64,000 bases of DNA. It comes from Streptomyces sp. P9-A4. GTDB lineage: Bacteria; Actinomycetota; Actinomycetes; Streptomycetales; Streptomycetaceae. The stretch's first letter is position 1. Every line of letters starts with the position of its first letter. Positions 28,901 to 37,700 of the stretch are shown here, one piece after another. The notes under the pieces were generated by a model that was given only the letters and a program-made list of their open reading frames with translations, ran no database searches and was not told where the DNA came from. The translations under genes were made by a program, and so were the position numbers. Where the stretch lies: assembly GCF_036634195.1 (NCBI RefSeq), contig NZ_JAZIFY010000002.1, positions 434,001-498,000 of the forward strand. The letters run 5' to 3'.

Positions 28901-29436
28901 ACCGGGCCGAGGACCCGGTGGGACGGGCGAACGTCCTCACCCACAGCGCGCACATCTGGATGCGGCGTGGTCAGGACTCCACCGCCCAGTCCCAGCTGGA
29001 CGAGGCCCTGGGGATCTACCGCTCGGTGGGCTACACGGGCGGGCAGGCACGGACGCTGCGCCGGGTGGGGCAGCTCCTGTACGGGCGGGGCGAGCACGAG
29101 CAGGCGGTCCGCACCTTCAGCGAGGTGCTGGAGCTGTGCCGTGAGCGCGGTGACGTGATCGGTGAGGGGCATCTGCTGCGGGACCTGGGCCAGGCGCACG
29201 CGGCCATGGGCCTGGACCGTCTCGCGCGGGACTTCTACGACCGTTCGCTGACGGTGCGCGAACAGATCATGGACCAGGGCGGATCGGCGCTGGTACGGCT
29301 CGACCTGGCGCGGGTGCTTGCCCGTTCGGGCGAGCGGGACCGGTCGAGGGGACTTCTGGAGAGCGCCGCCCAGACCTTCCGGGACCGGAACATGGGCCCG
29401 GAACTACGGGAGACGGAACTGCTCCTCGGAGGTTGA
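25996..29436 (+). CDS. AfsR/SARP-family regulator with NB-ARC and TPR domains
   Basis: 1,146 residues, preceded by GGGAGA. The order is an OmpR-type winged helix (about residues 15-105), BTAD (about 110-260), a long low-complexity Gly/Ser/Thr linker (about 275-435), an NB-ARC ATPase with P-loop GKPGTGKS at 480-487 and VLVVLDDA Walker B, then a helical TPR array (about 880-1130) of repeated tetratricopeptide units. AfsR-type proteins activate antibiotic clusters and are controlled by ATP binding and phosphorylation. It is the leftmost regulator of the NRPS cluster and the likeliest activator of it. The linker of about 160 residues is much longer than I expect in the family. Confidence 0.92.
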   Translation: MPDSVSGVRPASEGPVFRILGPLQVTGPRGPVRVPPGRQEVILAALLLEANRVVSTDYLVDLIWDDEPPDTARTQVQICVSRLRKLFAGAGLDAAITTRPPGYVLKTDGESVDSALFAREVAEARALLRSGRPADAVERLRAAEALWQGSGLDGVTCDTLRSKALQLDEERLTAVETRIQLELDLGRHHQLVGEVQLLVREHALRERLRGQLMLALYRSGRQAEALEAYRIGRELLVEELGLEPGEELRGLEAAILSGDPSLRSAGAEDRIGSTPPGHTATGNGLAGAGAGRDGDRLSGRRADGTADDGRWDGRTGAGSGSGVGSGAGSGPGRYSGAESYPGAETYGGTGSGSGTSGGTRSGITGHTGGAGVLGAGGLVGNTGLSVTVGTPGIDAAHAGSAAGSASGASAAPVTEAQESLAAPPSRTAPGAVAGAGEEIPRQLQADTADFVGDEEQMGAIERALIGDGQRRAVGVAVIVGKPGTGKSTLATHIAHRIGENRFPDGQLYCDLRGTTAAPATAAEVLGRFLRALGIPGPVIPESLDERAEMYRTLLATRRVLVVLDDAASESQVRPLLPGTRSCAVLVTSRLRITGLPGAYRVELDVLDTERALELLVRVIGPDRVSRESVAAEALIRTVGGLPLALRIVAARLAARPHWTLASMVHRLANERHRLDELTHGEMTMRASLSLTHDGLGAEERKLLRLLSLAQGPTLPGWLAGALLDDGRPFPSDLLEPLVDVQMLDVVGVESTGGFRYRFHEIIRVFAREQLAAHDEPAAQSTALGRMMGGWMALAEEAHRRIYGGDFTLLHGRAPRWQPPRTVVDELLVDPLEWLDSEQANLCQAVEHAAREGMDELSWDLATTLVTLFEVRGHHDLWEQSHEQALAAVRLAGNTRGTAALLSSMGSLHLSRSQHEEARQNLTTALGLFAELDDAHGRALCRRDLALLDRLGGADDRALDLYGLALADFDRAEDPVGRANVLTHSAHIWMRRGQDSTAQSQLDEALGIYRSVGYTGGQARTLRRVGQLLYGRGEHEQAVRTFSEVLELCRERGDVIGEGHLLRDLGQAHAAMGLDRLARDFYDRSLTVREQIMDQGGSALVRLDLARVLARSGERDRSRGLLESAAQTFRDRNMGPELRETELLLGG

Positions 29437-29440
29437 ACGC

Positions 29441-29459
29441 GGCGGCCGGGGGGGCCGCC
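29441..29459 (+). terminator. Hairpin after SARP gene
   Basis: A 7-bp GC stem (29441-29447 and 29453-29459) lies five bases past the SARP stop. It is followed by imperfect direct repeats of gggtgactgtcgggc at about 29460 and 29483. Confidence 0.45.
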
Positions 29460-29525
29460 CGGGTGACTGTCGGGCGCCGGCAGGGTGACTGTCGGGCCGG
29501 CCTGGTGGCCTGTCGGCCGGCGGGG

Positions 29526-29732
29526 TCAGTCCCAGGGGTCGTTGTTCGTGGCGCTCGGGGTGGGGGTCGGCGTCGGCTCGGCGGCACCGTCGAGCGGGGC
29601 CGCCGGGGCGGTCTGCGTCGTACCCGAGGGAGTGGTGACGTCCTCGGCGTGTGCCGCCTGGGTGCCGAGGACGGCCGCGCCGGCGACGGCGGCGGTGAGG
29701 AGAGCGGTACGGAGGGCCTTGGTGAGGCTCAT
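29526..29732 (-). CDS. Small exported protein
   Basis: 68 residues. A clear Sec signal peptide (MSLTKALRTALLTAAVAGAAVLGTQAAHA, cleavage after AHA, about residue 28) leaves a mature peptide of about 40 residues made of Thr, Pro, Ala and Glu, ending NNDPWD. There are no cysteines, so it is not a chaplin or a disulfide peptide. It lies between the two cluster regulators on the opposite strand, facing the same intergenic operator region as the XRE gene. The function is unknown. Confidence 0.65.
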   Translation of the reverse strand: MSLTKALRTALLTAAVAGAAVLGTQAAHAEDVTTPSGTTQTAPAAPLDGAAEPTPTPTPSATNNDPWD

Positions 29733-30046
29733 CTGAGTGGTCCCTTCGGCTGTGGGTGCGCTGTCTGGTTCTTGTTTCCGCTGCGTGCTTCGTTCTCTGT
29801 GGGCACCACACTAGGAAGCGCCGGAATCCCCGTACCGCCCCCGCCCCTATCGCCGCGTTATCACGGCACGGACCGGCGTGATGCCGTGATAGCGACCGCT
29901 TTCCCCGCTCCATTGCCGGGGTGATGTTCCGCCGATAGCGCGAGTCGAACGATGGGAACAGGAACCGGACGGTGACCGCCCCACGAGGAGGGGCACCGGC
30001 CAGCACCTGCCCAGGGGGTTCCCCACCACGACTCGCGGGAGCGCAG
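29733..30046. promoter_or_regulatory. 314-bp regulatory region with four TATC/GATA sites
   Basis: Divergent region between the small exported protein and the XRE-STAND gene. It holds ctatcgc-N5-tatcac at 29847-29866 (matching 25849-25869); an inverted repeat made of tatcacggca (29859-29868) and tgccgtgata (29882-29891); and another gatagcg at 29934-29940. I see no coding sequence in it. A regulator of this cluster probably binds here. Confidence 0.5.
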
Positions 30047-31570
30047 ATGAGCATGACCGGCCCGTCCACCGCGGCAGCCGCAGGCCCCTCCACCACGCAA
30101 GGGAGCGCCCGCCTCGGCGCCCTCATCAGGAGCCACCGGCTGCGGATCGGCCTCACCCAGCGGGAGCTGGCCGACCTGTCCACGATCAGCGTGCGGGCCA
30201 TCCGCGACCTGGAGCAGGGCAAGGCCCGGCGTCCCCGCACCGACACCGTACGGCTGATAGCGGACGCGTTGCGGCTCGGTTCCCGCGCCCGGACCGCGCT
30301 GGAGGCGGCGGCCCAGCAAGGGCGGTGCTCCACCGGGTCCGCCGGGAGCTTCCTGGACGCCGAGCCGCCGGCCCCGCCGACGGCGCTGCACGGGCTCACG
30401 GGCCGGGACGCGGAGACGGAGGCGATGGTGAGGGAGCTGTCCACGTCGGCGGAGCGCCTGGTCAACGTGGTGGGGCTGAGCGGGGTGGGCAAGACCCGGG
30501 TGGCCCTTGAGGTGGCGAACCGGCTGTACGCGGCGGGGCTTCCGGTGCTCTGGTACGCCTTCCCGGGTGCGCCCCGGGACTATCTGGAGGCGGCGGGTGC
30601 CGGGCGGGCGGACCGGCTGGTCCGCGCGGCCGTGGAGCACCTCTTCGGCGCGCCGGACGGCACGGACCGGGGCGAGGCCGAGGGGCCGGCCGGACAGGGG
30701 GAGTCGCTTTCCGAACTGGTCGGGGACCGGGCCGTGTTGCTGGTGCTCGACGGCGCTCCGGAGCGGGCGCCCCGCTTCGACCGGCTCACCGGGCTGATGC
30801 GGGAGTGCCCGGGGCTCAGACTCCTCGTGACCTCCGAGCAGCCGTGGCAGGTGCCGGGCGAACGCCCCTTCCTGCTGGGCCCGTTGGAGGTTCCCGCCGC
30901 ACCTTCGCCCCGGTCGCCGGAGCCGTCGGGGGCGATCACCTCTCCTTCGGTGCGGCTGTTCCTCGACCATGTACGCCGGGTGCGGCCGGAGTTCGTGCTC
31001 CAGGGGTCCGATCTGGCCGAGGTGGCCCTGATCTGCCGTCGGCTCGACGGGCATCCGATGGCGCTGGGCGCGGCGGCCTCGTGGCTGGCGGTCTGCGACC
31101 TCGCGACGCTCCGGGCGAGCGTGGACGGAGACCCCGCGCCGCTGCTCGACCACCTCGCGGGAGGCGACGGCGGACTGCGGTTCCGGGCCGCGCTGCGCCG
31201 TGCTCTGGTCCGGCTCTCCGCCGGACACCGGGAGCTGCTCGCCACGCTGTGCGCGAGGACGCCGGGGGCGGGCGGTGGTGACGACGAGGGCGGGTTCGGG
31301 CTCGACGAGATCGTCCGGCTGACCGGGCTCGGACTGCCGGAGTGCGGACGCATGGTGCGGGACCTGCTGATCAGCGGGGTGATCCGGCCCAGCCACGAGG
31401 CCGGCCGGTCCCGGTTCCGGGTACTGCAACTGGTCCGCGCGTTCCACCGTGCGGCCGACGGGGCCGTCGGGGCTGGTGGGGTCGATGGGGCCCCCGGGGT
31501 GGGCGCGGTGAGCGACCGCGCCGAGGTCGAAGGTGCCGGGCCCGCCGCTCTGGCTGCCGCCGCGCACTGA
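30047..31570 (+). CDS. XRE-family regulator fused to a STAND ATPase
   Basis: 507 residues from the ATG at 30047, preceded by GCGGGAGCG. The N-terminal HTH is typical of XRE proteins (LGALIRSHRLRIGLTQRELADLSTISVRAIRDLEQGK, residues about 24-62). An NB-ARC-like ATPase follows with P-loop GLSGVGKTR near residue 145, a Walker B-like LLVLDGAP, and a winged-helix end (about 400-450). No TPR array follows, so the sensor end is short compared with AfsR proteins. Its position before the NRPS operon suggests a pathway-specific regulator. The upstream region shares an operator-like motif with the SARP gene. Confidence 0.85.
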   Translation: MSMTGPSTAAAAGPSTTQGSARLGALIRSHRLRIGLTQRELADLSTISVRAIRDLEQGKARRPRTDTVRLIADALRLGSRARTALEAAAQQGRCSTGSAGSFLDAEPPAPPTALHGLTGRDAETEAMVRELSTSAERLVNVVGLSGVGKTRVALEVANRLYAAGLPVLWYAFPGAPRDYLEAAGAGRADRLVRAAVEHLFGAPDGTDRGEAEGPAGQGESLSELVGDRAVLLVLDGAPERAPRFDRLTGLMRECPGLRLLVTSEQPWQVPGERPFLLGPLEVPAAPSPRSPEPSGAITSPSVRLFLDHVRRVRPEFVLQGSDLAEVALICRRLDGHPMALGAAASWLAVCDLATLRASVDGDPAPLLDHLAGGDGGLRFRAALRRALVRLSAGHRELLATLCARTPGAGGGDDEGGFGLDEIVRLTGLGLPECGRMVRDLLISGVIRPSHEAGRSRFRVLQLVRAFHRAADGAVGAGGVDGAPGVGAVSDRAEVEGAGPAALAAAAH

Positions 31571-31705
31571 GCTGCTGCCGGAGTGCCGGGGCAACTGCCG
31601 CCCGTGGCGGGGCCCCCGGGTTTGGATGACATCGGCCGGTTGGTGCGCGGAACGCCCCGGAGTCGGCCGGCCCTCGCACCCCCGTCTCTCACAAGGAGCT
31701 CGCTC

Positions 31706-34700
31706 ATGGCGTCCGATGCTGGTACCGCCCCCGGTGCGACAGCCGTGCGGCTGCCGCTGTCGGCAGCGCAGCACGACATCTGGATGGCACACCACCTCGA
31801 CCCCACCGGTCGCCGCTACAACATCGGCGAGTACCACGAGATCCGGGGCGCGGTGGACGAGGAGCTGTTCGCCGCCGCCTGGTACCAGCTGGTCCGCGAG
31901 GCGGACGTGCTGCGGATCCGCAGGACCGAGGCGGACGAGGAGGGCGTCTGGCAGATCCTGGACGCCGAGCCGGGTGACCGTCGCATCGAGTCGGTGGACC
32001 TCAGCGGCGCCGCCGACCCGGAGGCGGAGGGCCGTACGTGGGTCAGGCGCTGTCTCGCCGCCCCCTACGACCTGGCCGCCGGTGAACTGACCCGGCACGC
32101 GCTCGTCAAGCTCGGCGAGGAGCACTTCCTCTACGTCAAGTGCTATCACCATGTCGTGCTCGACGGGATGGCGTCGTCCCTCCTCGACCAGCGGATCGCC
32201 GAGTTGTACGGGAAGGCGCTGGCCGGGGAGCCGTGGGGCCCGACGCCGTTCGGGGCGCTGCCCGAGCTGCTCGCCGAGGACTCCGCCCACCGGTCCTCGC
32301 CGGAGGCGGCGGCCGAGCGCGCCCACTGGGCGGAGCACCTGGCCGGAGCGCCGGAGACCCCTCGGATCGCCGAGGGCCGCACGACGGGCGTGCCGGACGA
32401 CGGGGTGCCGTTCGTGCGCCGGAGCGCGGTGCTCGGCCCCGAGCGCGCGGAGCGGCTGCGCGAGGTGGCCCGCGCGCACCGCACCCGCTGGCCGATGCTG
32501 ATGGTGACGCTGGTCGCCGCGTACGTCCACCGGATCAGCGGGCGTACGGATCTGACGCTGGGCCTTCCGGTGACGGGGCGGACCACCGAACTCTCGCGCC
32601 GGACCCCGGGCATGGCGTCGAACGTGGTGCCGCTGCGGCTGACGGTGGATCCGGGTGGACCGCTCTCCGCGCTGGTGCGGTCGGTGGTGGCGGAGTCACG
32701 GCACGGGCTGAAGCACCAGCGGACCCGCTACGAGGACATGTGCCGCGACCTGGGCCTGGGCGAAGGAGCACGGCGCCTGACCGCGCCCCTGGTCAACATC
32801 ATGGCCTTCGCCCCCGAGCTGGACTTCGGGGGCCAGCCGACGCTGACGCACAACCTGAGCAACGGCCCGGTGGAGGACCTCGCGATCGGGGTGTACGACC
32901 GGGGGCCGGAGGTGGGTGTGCGGGTCGACTTCGACGCGGCACCCGAGGTCTGCGACCTCGTGGCCGTGGCCGATCACCAGGACCGCTTCCTGCGCTTCGT
33001 GGACACGGCGCTTGACCGAATGGACCGCACCGTACGGGAGTTGGATCTGCTCGACCCCGCCGAGCGCCGTCTGCTGCTTGAGGAGCGGGCGGGTGTCACG
33101 GTCGAGATCGGGGACGGGACGCTCGCGGAACTCTTCGAGGAGCAGGCCCGGCTGCGGCCCGAGCACCCGGCCGTCGTCTTCGGTGAAGAGACCCTGAACT
33201 ACGGGGAGCTGAACGGGCGGGCGAACCGGCTCGCCCATCACCTGATGGCCGCCGGGCTGCGCCGGGGAGACCTCGCCGGTGTCCTGCTCGAACGGAGCAA
33301 CGCCTTCGCCGTCGCCGTACTCGCCGTCATCAAGACCGGCGCCGGATACGCCCTGCTGGACCCCGAGTTCCCCGACGAACGGCTGGCGAACACGGCGTCG
33401 GACGCCCGGATCGCCGTACTGGTCGGCGACGGCCGGCAGGCCGGTCGTCTGACGGGGCCGTGGCACACGGTCCTGGTGGACCGGGAGGCGGACGCGATCG
33501 GCGCACGGCCGACGAGCAACCCGGAGACGGTGGTGACGACCGACGACGTGGCCTGCGTGATGTTCACGTCGGGGTCCACCGGACGCCCCAAGGGCATCCT
33601 CTCCTCCCACCGCAACCTCGTCTCCACCCTCACCCACCAGACCTACTGCACCTTCGGACCCACCGAAACCTTCCTCCAATGCTCACCCGTCTCCTGGGAC
33701 GCCTTCAGCCTCGAATACTGGGGCGCCCTCCTCCACGGCGGCACCACCATCCTCCAACCCGGACAACGCCCCGACCCCACCCACATCACCGAACTCACCC
33801 AACAACACCCCATCACCATGCTCCAACTCTCCTCCAGCCTCTTCAACTACCTCACCGACGAACACCCCCACACCTTCAACACCACCCACACCACCTACAC
33901 CGGCGGCGAACCCGCCAGCCCCACCCACACCCACAAACTCCACACCCACCACCCCCACCTCACCATCACCAACGGCTACGGCCCCGCCGAATCCCTCGGC
34001 TTCACCACCACCCACACCATCCAACCCACCACCACACCCCCCACCACCCACCCCATCGGCACCCCCCTCACCAACAAACACACCTACATCCTCGACACCC
34101 ACCTCAACCCCACACCCCCCGGCACCACCGGCGAGCTCTACCTCACCGGACACGGACTCGCCCACGGCTACCACCACCAACCCACCACCACCGCCACCCA
34201 CTTCACCCCCAACCCCTACGGACCCCCCGGCACCCGCCTCTACCGCACCGGAGACCTGGCGTACTGGGACTCCGAAGGCCGTCTCCACTACGCAGGCCGC
34301 ACCGACGCCCAGGTCAAGGTCCGCGGCTTCCGCGTCGAGCCCACCGAGATCGAGACGGTCCTCACCGGCCACCCCGGGATCTCCCGCGCGGCGGTCCTCA
34401 CCCACCCGGACCGGCACGGGACCCCGCAGCTCGTCGCCTACGTCACGGTCGAGCCGACGGGCGTCGGAACGGCCATCGGCACCGGCACCGGCACCGGCAG
34501 CGACACCGCCGAGCCGGCGCCCGGACCGCAGGAGGTGCGCGCCTGGTCGCGGACGCTGCTGCCCGAGCACATGGTCCCGGCGGTGGTCGTGGTCATGGAC
34601 CGGCTGCCGCTGACGGCCAACGGCAAGATCGACAAGCGGGCCCTGCCCGCCCCCGAGCTCGACACGGCCGTCACCGCCGACGGGGGCCGGGCTCCGCGCA

Positions 34701-37700
34701 CCCCGGTGGAGGAGATCCTCTGCGGGCTGTTCGCCGAGGTGCTCGACGTGCCCCGGTCGCTCGGCGCCGACGACAGCTTCTTCGACCTCGGCGGGCACTC
34801 CCTCCTCGCCGCCCGCCTCACCGGCCGCATCGCGACGACGCTCGACGCCCGGCTCACGATCCGTGACGTCTTCCAGCATCCGACGCCCGCCGCGCTCGCG
34901 GCACGGCTCGCCGACCGGGGCGGCCGGCCGGCCCTGCCGCCGCTCACCGCCGAGCAGCGCAGCTGCGAGCTGCCGCCGCTCTCCTTCGCCCAGCAGCGGC
35001 TGTGGCTGATCTCCGACATGGAGCAGGGCGGCACCTCGTACAACGTGCCGATGACCGTACGGCTCGAAGGCGAGGTGGACGCCGGGGCTCTGCGGTCCGC
35101 GTTCGCCGATCTGGCGGCCCGCCACGAACCGCTGCGGACGGTGTTCGTACGGGTGGACGGCGAGCCCCGGCAGCGCGTCCTGCCGGCCGGTACGGACCGG
35201 CTGGTGTTCGAGTGCCGCCAGGTGGACCCGGCGCGGCTCGACGAGGCCGTGACGGAGGCCGCCGGTCATGCCTTCGACCTGGCCGTCGAGTGCCCGCTGC
35301 GGGTGACGCTGTTCGATCTCGGGGCGGACCGGTACGAGCTGCTCGTACTGCTGCACCACATCGCGACGGACGGCCAGTCGCTCGCCCCGCTCTTCGCGGA
35401 CCTGTCCACAGCCTACGCGGCCCGAGGGGCGGGCGCCGCCCCCGAGTGGCCGACGGAACTGCCGGTCAGGTACGCCGACTTCGCGCACTGGCAGCGACGG
35501 GTGCTCGGTCATCCCGGGGACGCGGAAAGCCCGCTGGGCCGGGACCTCGCACACTGGCGCCGTACCCTCGACGGGCTGCCCGAGGAGCTGGGGCCGCTCC
35601 ACGACCGGCCGCGGCCCGCGGTGGCCACCCACCGGGGCGGCCTCGTGCCGGTCGACTTCGGACCCGACCTCTACGCCGGGATCACGGCGCTGGCGCGCCG
35701 GGAGCGGTGCACGCCCTTCATGGTGGTGCACGCCGCCCTCGCGGCGACGCTCACCCGGCTCGGCGCGGGCACGGACCTGGCGCTCGGCGCCCCGGTGGCC
35801 GGCCGTCCGGACGAGCAACTGGCGGGCCTGGTGGGCTTCTTCGTGAACACCCTGGTACTGCGCACCGACACCTCCCGCGACCCGAGCTTCCGTGAACTCC
35901 TCGGCCGGGTCAGGGCCGCCGATCTGGACGCGTACGCCCATCAGGACACGCCGTTCGACCTGGTCCTCGAGGCGGTGAACCCCGTGCGTTCGCTGGCCCG
36001 GCACCCGCTGTTCCAGGTGTGCCTCGCGCTGGAGAGCGGTGCGACACCGGGGCCGGTGCTCGCGGGGGCGCGGACCCTGCGGACGGCGCCGGTGTCCAAC
36101 GGCTCGGCCAAGTTCGACCTGGAGTTCCTGCTCTCGGGGGACGACGAGACGGGTCTGACCGGTGCCGTGGTGTACGCGACGGACCTCTTCGACGCCTCCA
36201 CCGTCGAACGGACGGCCGCGATGCTGCGGCGGGTCCTGGAGCAGGCGGTGGCCGAACCGGGGCAGCGGCTCAGTCGGTTCGAGCTGATGGACGGGACCGA
36301 GCGGCGGCGGCTCCTCGCGGAAGGCAGGGGTGCCGAGGCCGAGATCGGGGACGGGACGCTCGCGGAACTCTTCGAGGAGCAGGCCCGGCTGCGGCCCGAG
36401 CACCCGGCCGTCGTCTTCGGGGAGGAGACCCTGAACTACGGCGAGCTGAACGAGCGGGCGAACCGGCTCGCCCATCACCTGATGGCCGCCGGGCTGCGCC
36501 GGGGAGACCTCGCCGGTGTCCTCCTCGAACGGAGCAACGCCTTCGCCGTCGCCGTACTCGCCGTCATCAAGACCGGCGCCGGATACGCCCTGCTGGACCC
36601 CGAGTTCCCCGACGAACGACTCGCCTCAAGCGCCGATCGGGCCGGGATCGCGGTCCTCGTGACGGACAGCACCCAGGCCTCGCGCGTCGAAGGCCCCTGG
36701 CTCACCCTCCGGGTGGACACCGAGGCCGGAGCGATCGCGGCCCGGCCGGCGGAGAACCCGGGAATCCGGCTCACCCCTCAGGACATCGCCTGCGTGATGT
36801 TCACGTCGGGATCCACCGGACGCCCCAAGGGCATCCTCTCCTCCCACCGCAACCTCGTCTCCACCCTCACCCACCAGACCTACTGCACCTTCGGACCCAC
36901 CGAAACCTTCCTCCAATGCTCACCCGTCTCCTGGGACGCCTTCAGCCTCGAATACTGGGGCGCCCTCCTCCACGGCGGCACCACCATCCTCCAACCCGGA
37001 CAACGCCCCGACCCCACCCACATCACCGAACTCACCCAACAACACCCCATCACCATGCTCCAACTCTCCTCCAGCCTCTTCAACTACCTCACCGACGAAC
37101 ACCCCCACACCTTCAACACCACCCACACCACCTACACCGGCGGCGAACCCGCCAGCCCCACCCACACCCACAAACTCCACACCCACCACCCCCACCTCAC
37201 CATCACCAACGGCTACGGCCCCGCCGAATCCCTCGGCTTCACCACCACCCACACCATCCAACCCACCACCACACCCCCCACCACCCACCCCATCGGCACC
37301 CCCCTCACCAACAAACACACCTACATCCTCGACACCCACCTCAACCCCACACCCCCCGGCACCACCGGCGAGCTCTACCTCACCGGACACGGACTCGCCC
37401 ACGGCTACCACCACCAACCCACCACCACCGCCACCCACTTCACCCCCAACCCCTACGGACCCCCCGGCACCCGCCTCTACCGCACCGGAGACCTGGTCAG
37501 GCGCAGGGCGGACGGCGCCCTCGAATACCTCGGGCGCGCCGACGAGCAGGTGAAGATACGCGGCTTCCGCGTCGAGCCCGGAGAGGTCGAGGCGGCCCTC
37601 CTCGGGGACGAGTCCGTCGCCCAGGCGACGGTCCTGGTCCGCACGGACGGCGGCCCGCGCCGGCCCGACGACGGACAGAACAACGGACCGGGCGACGAGC

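Noticed and set aside
31590..31640. A third copy of the CTGCCGC/CTAG promoter pair before the first NRPS
   Set aside because: CTGCCGC is present at 31595, but nothing resembling CTAGSGTGRAG lies 38 bases on.
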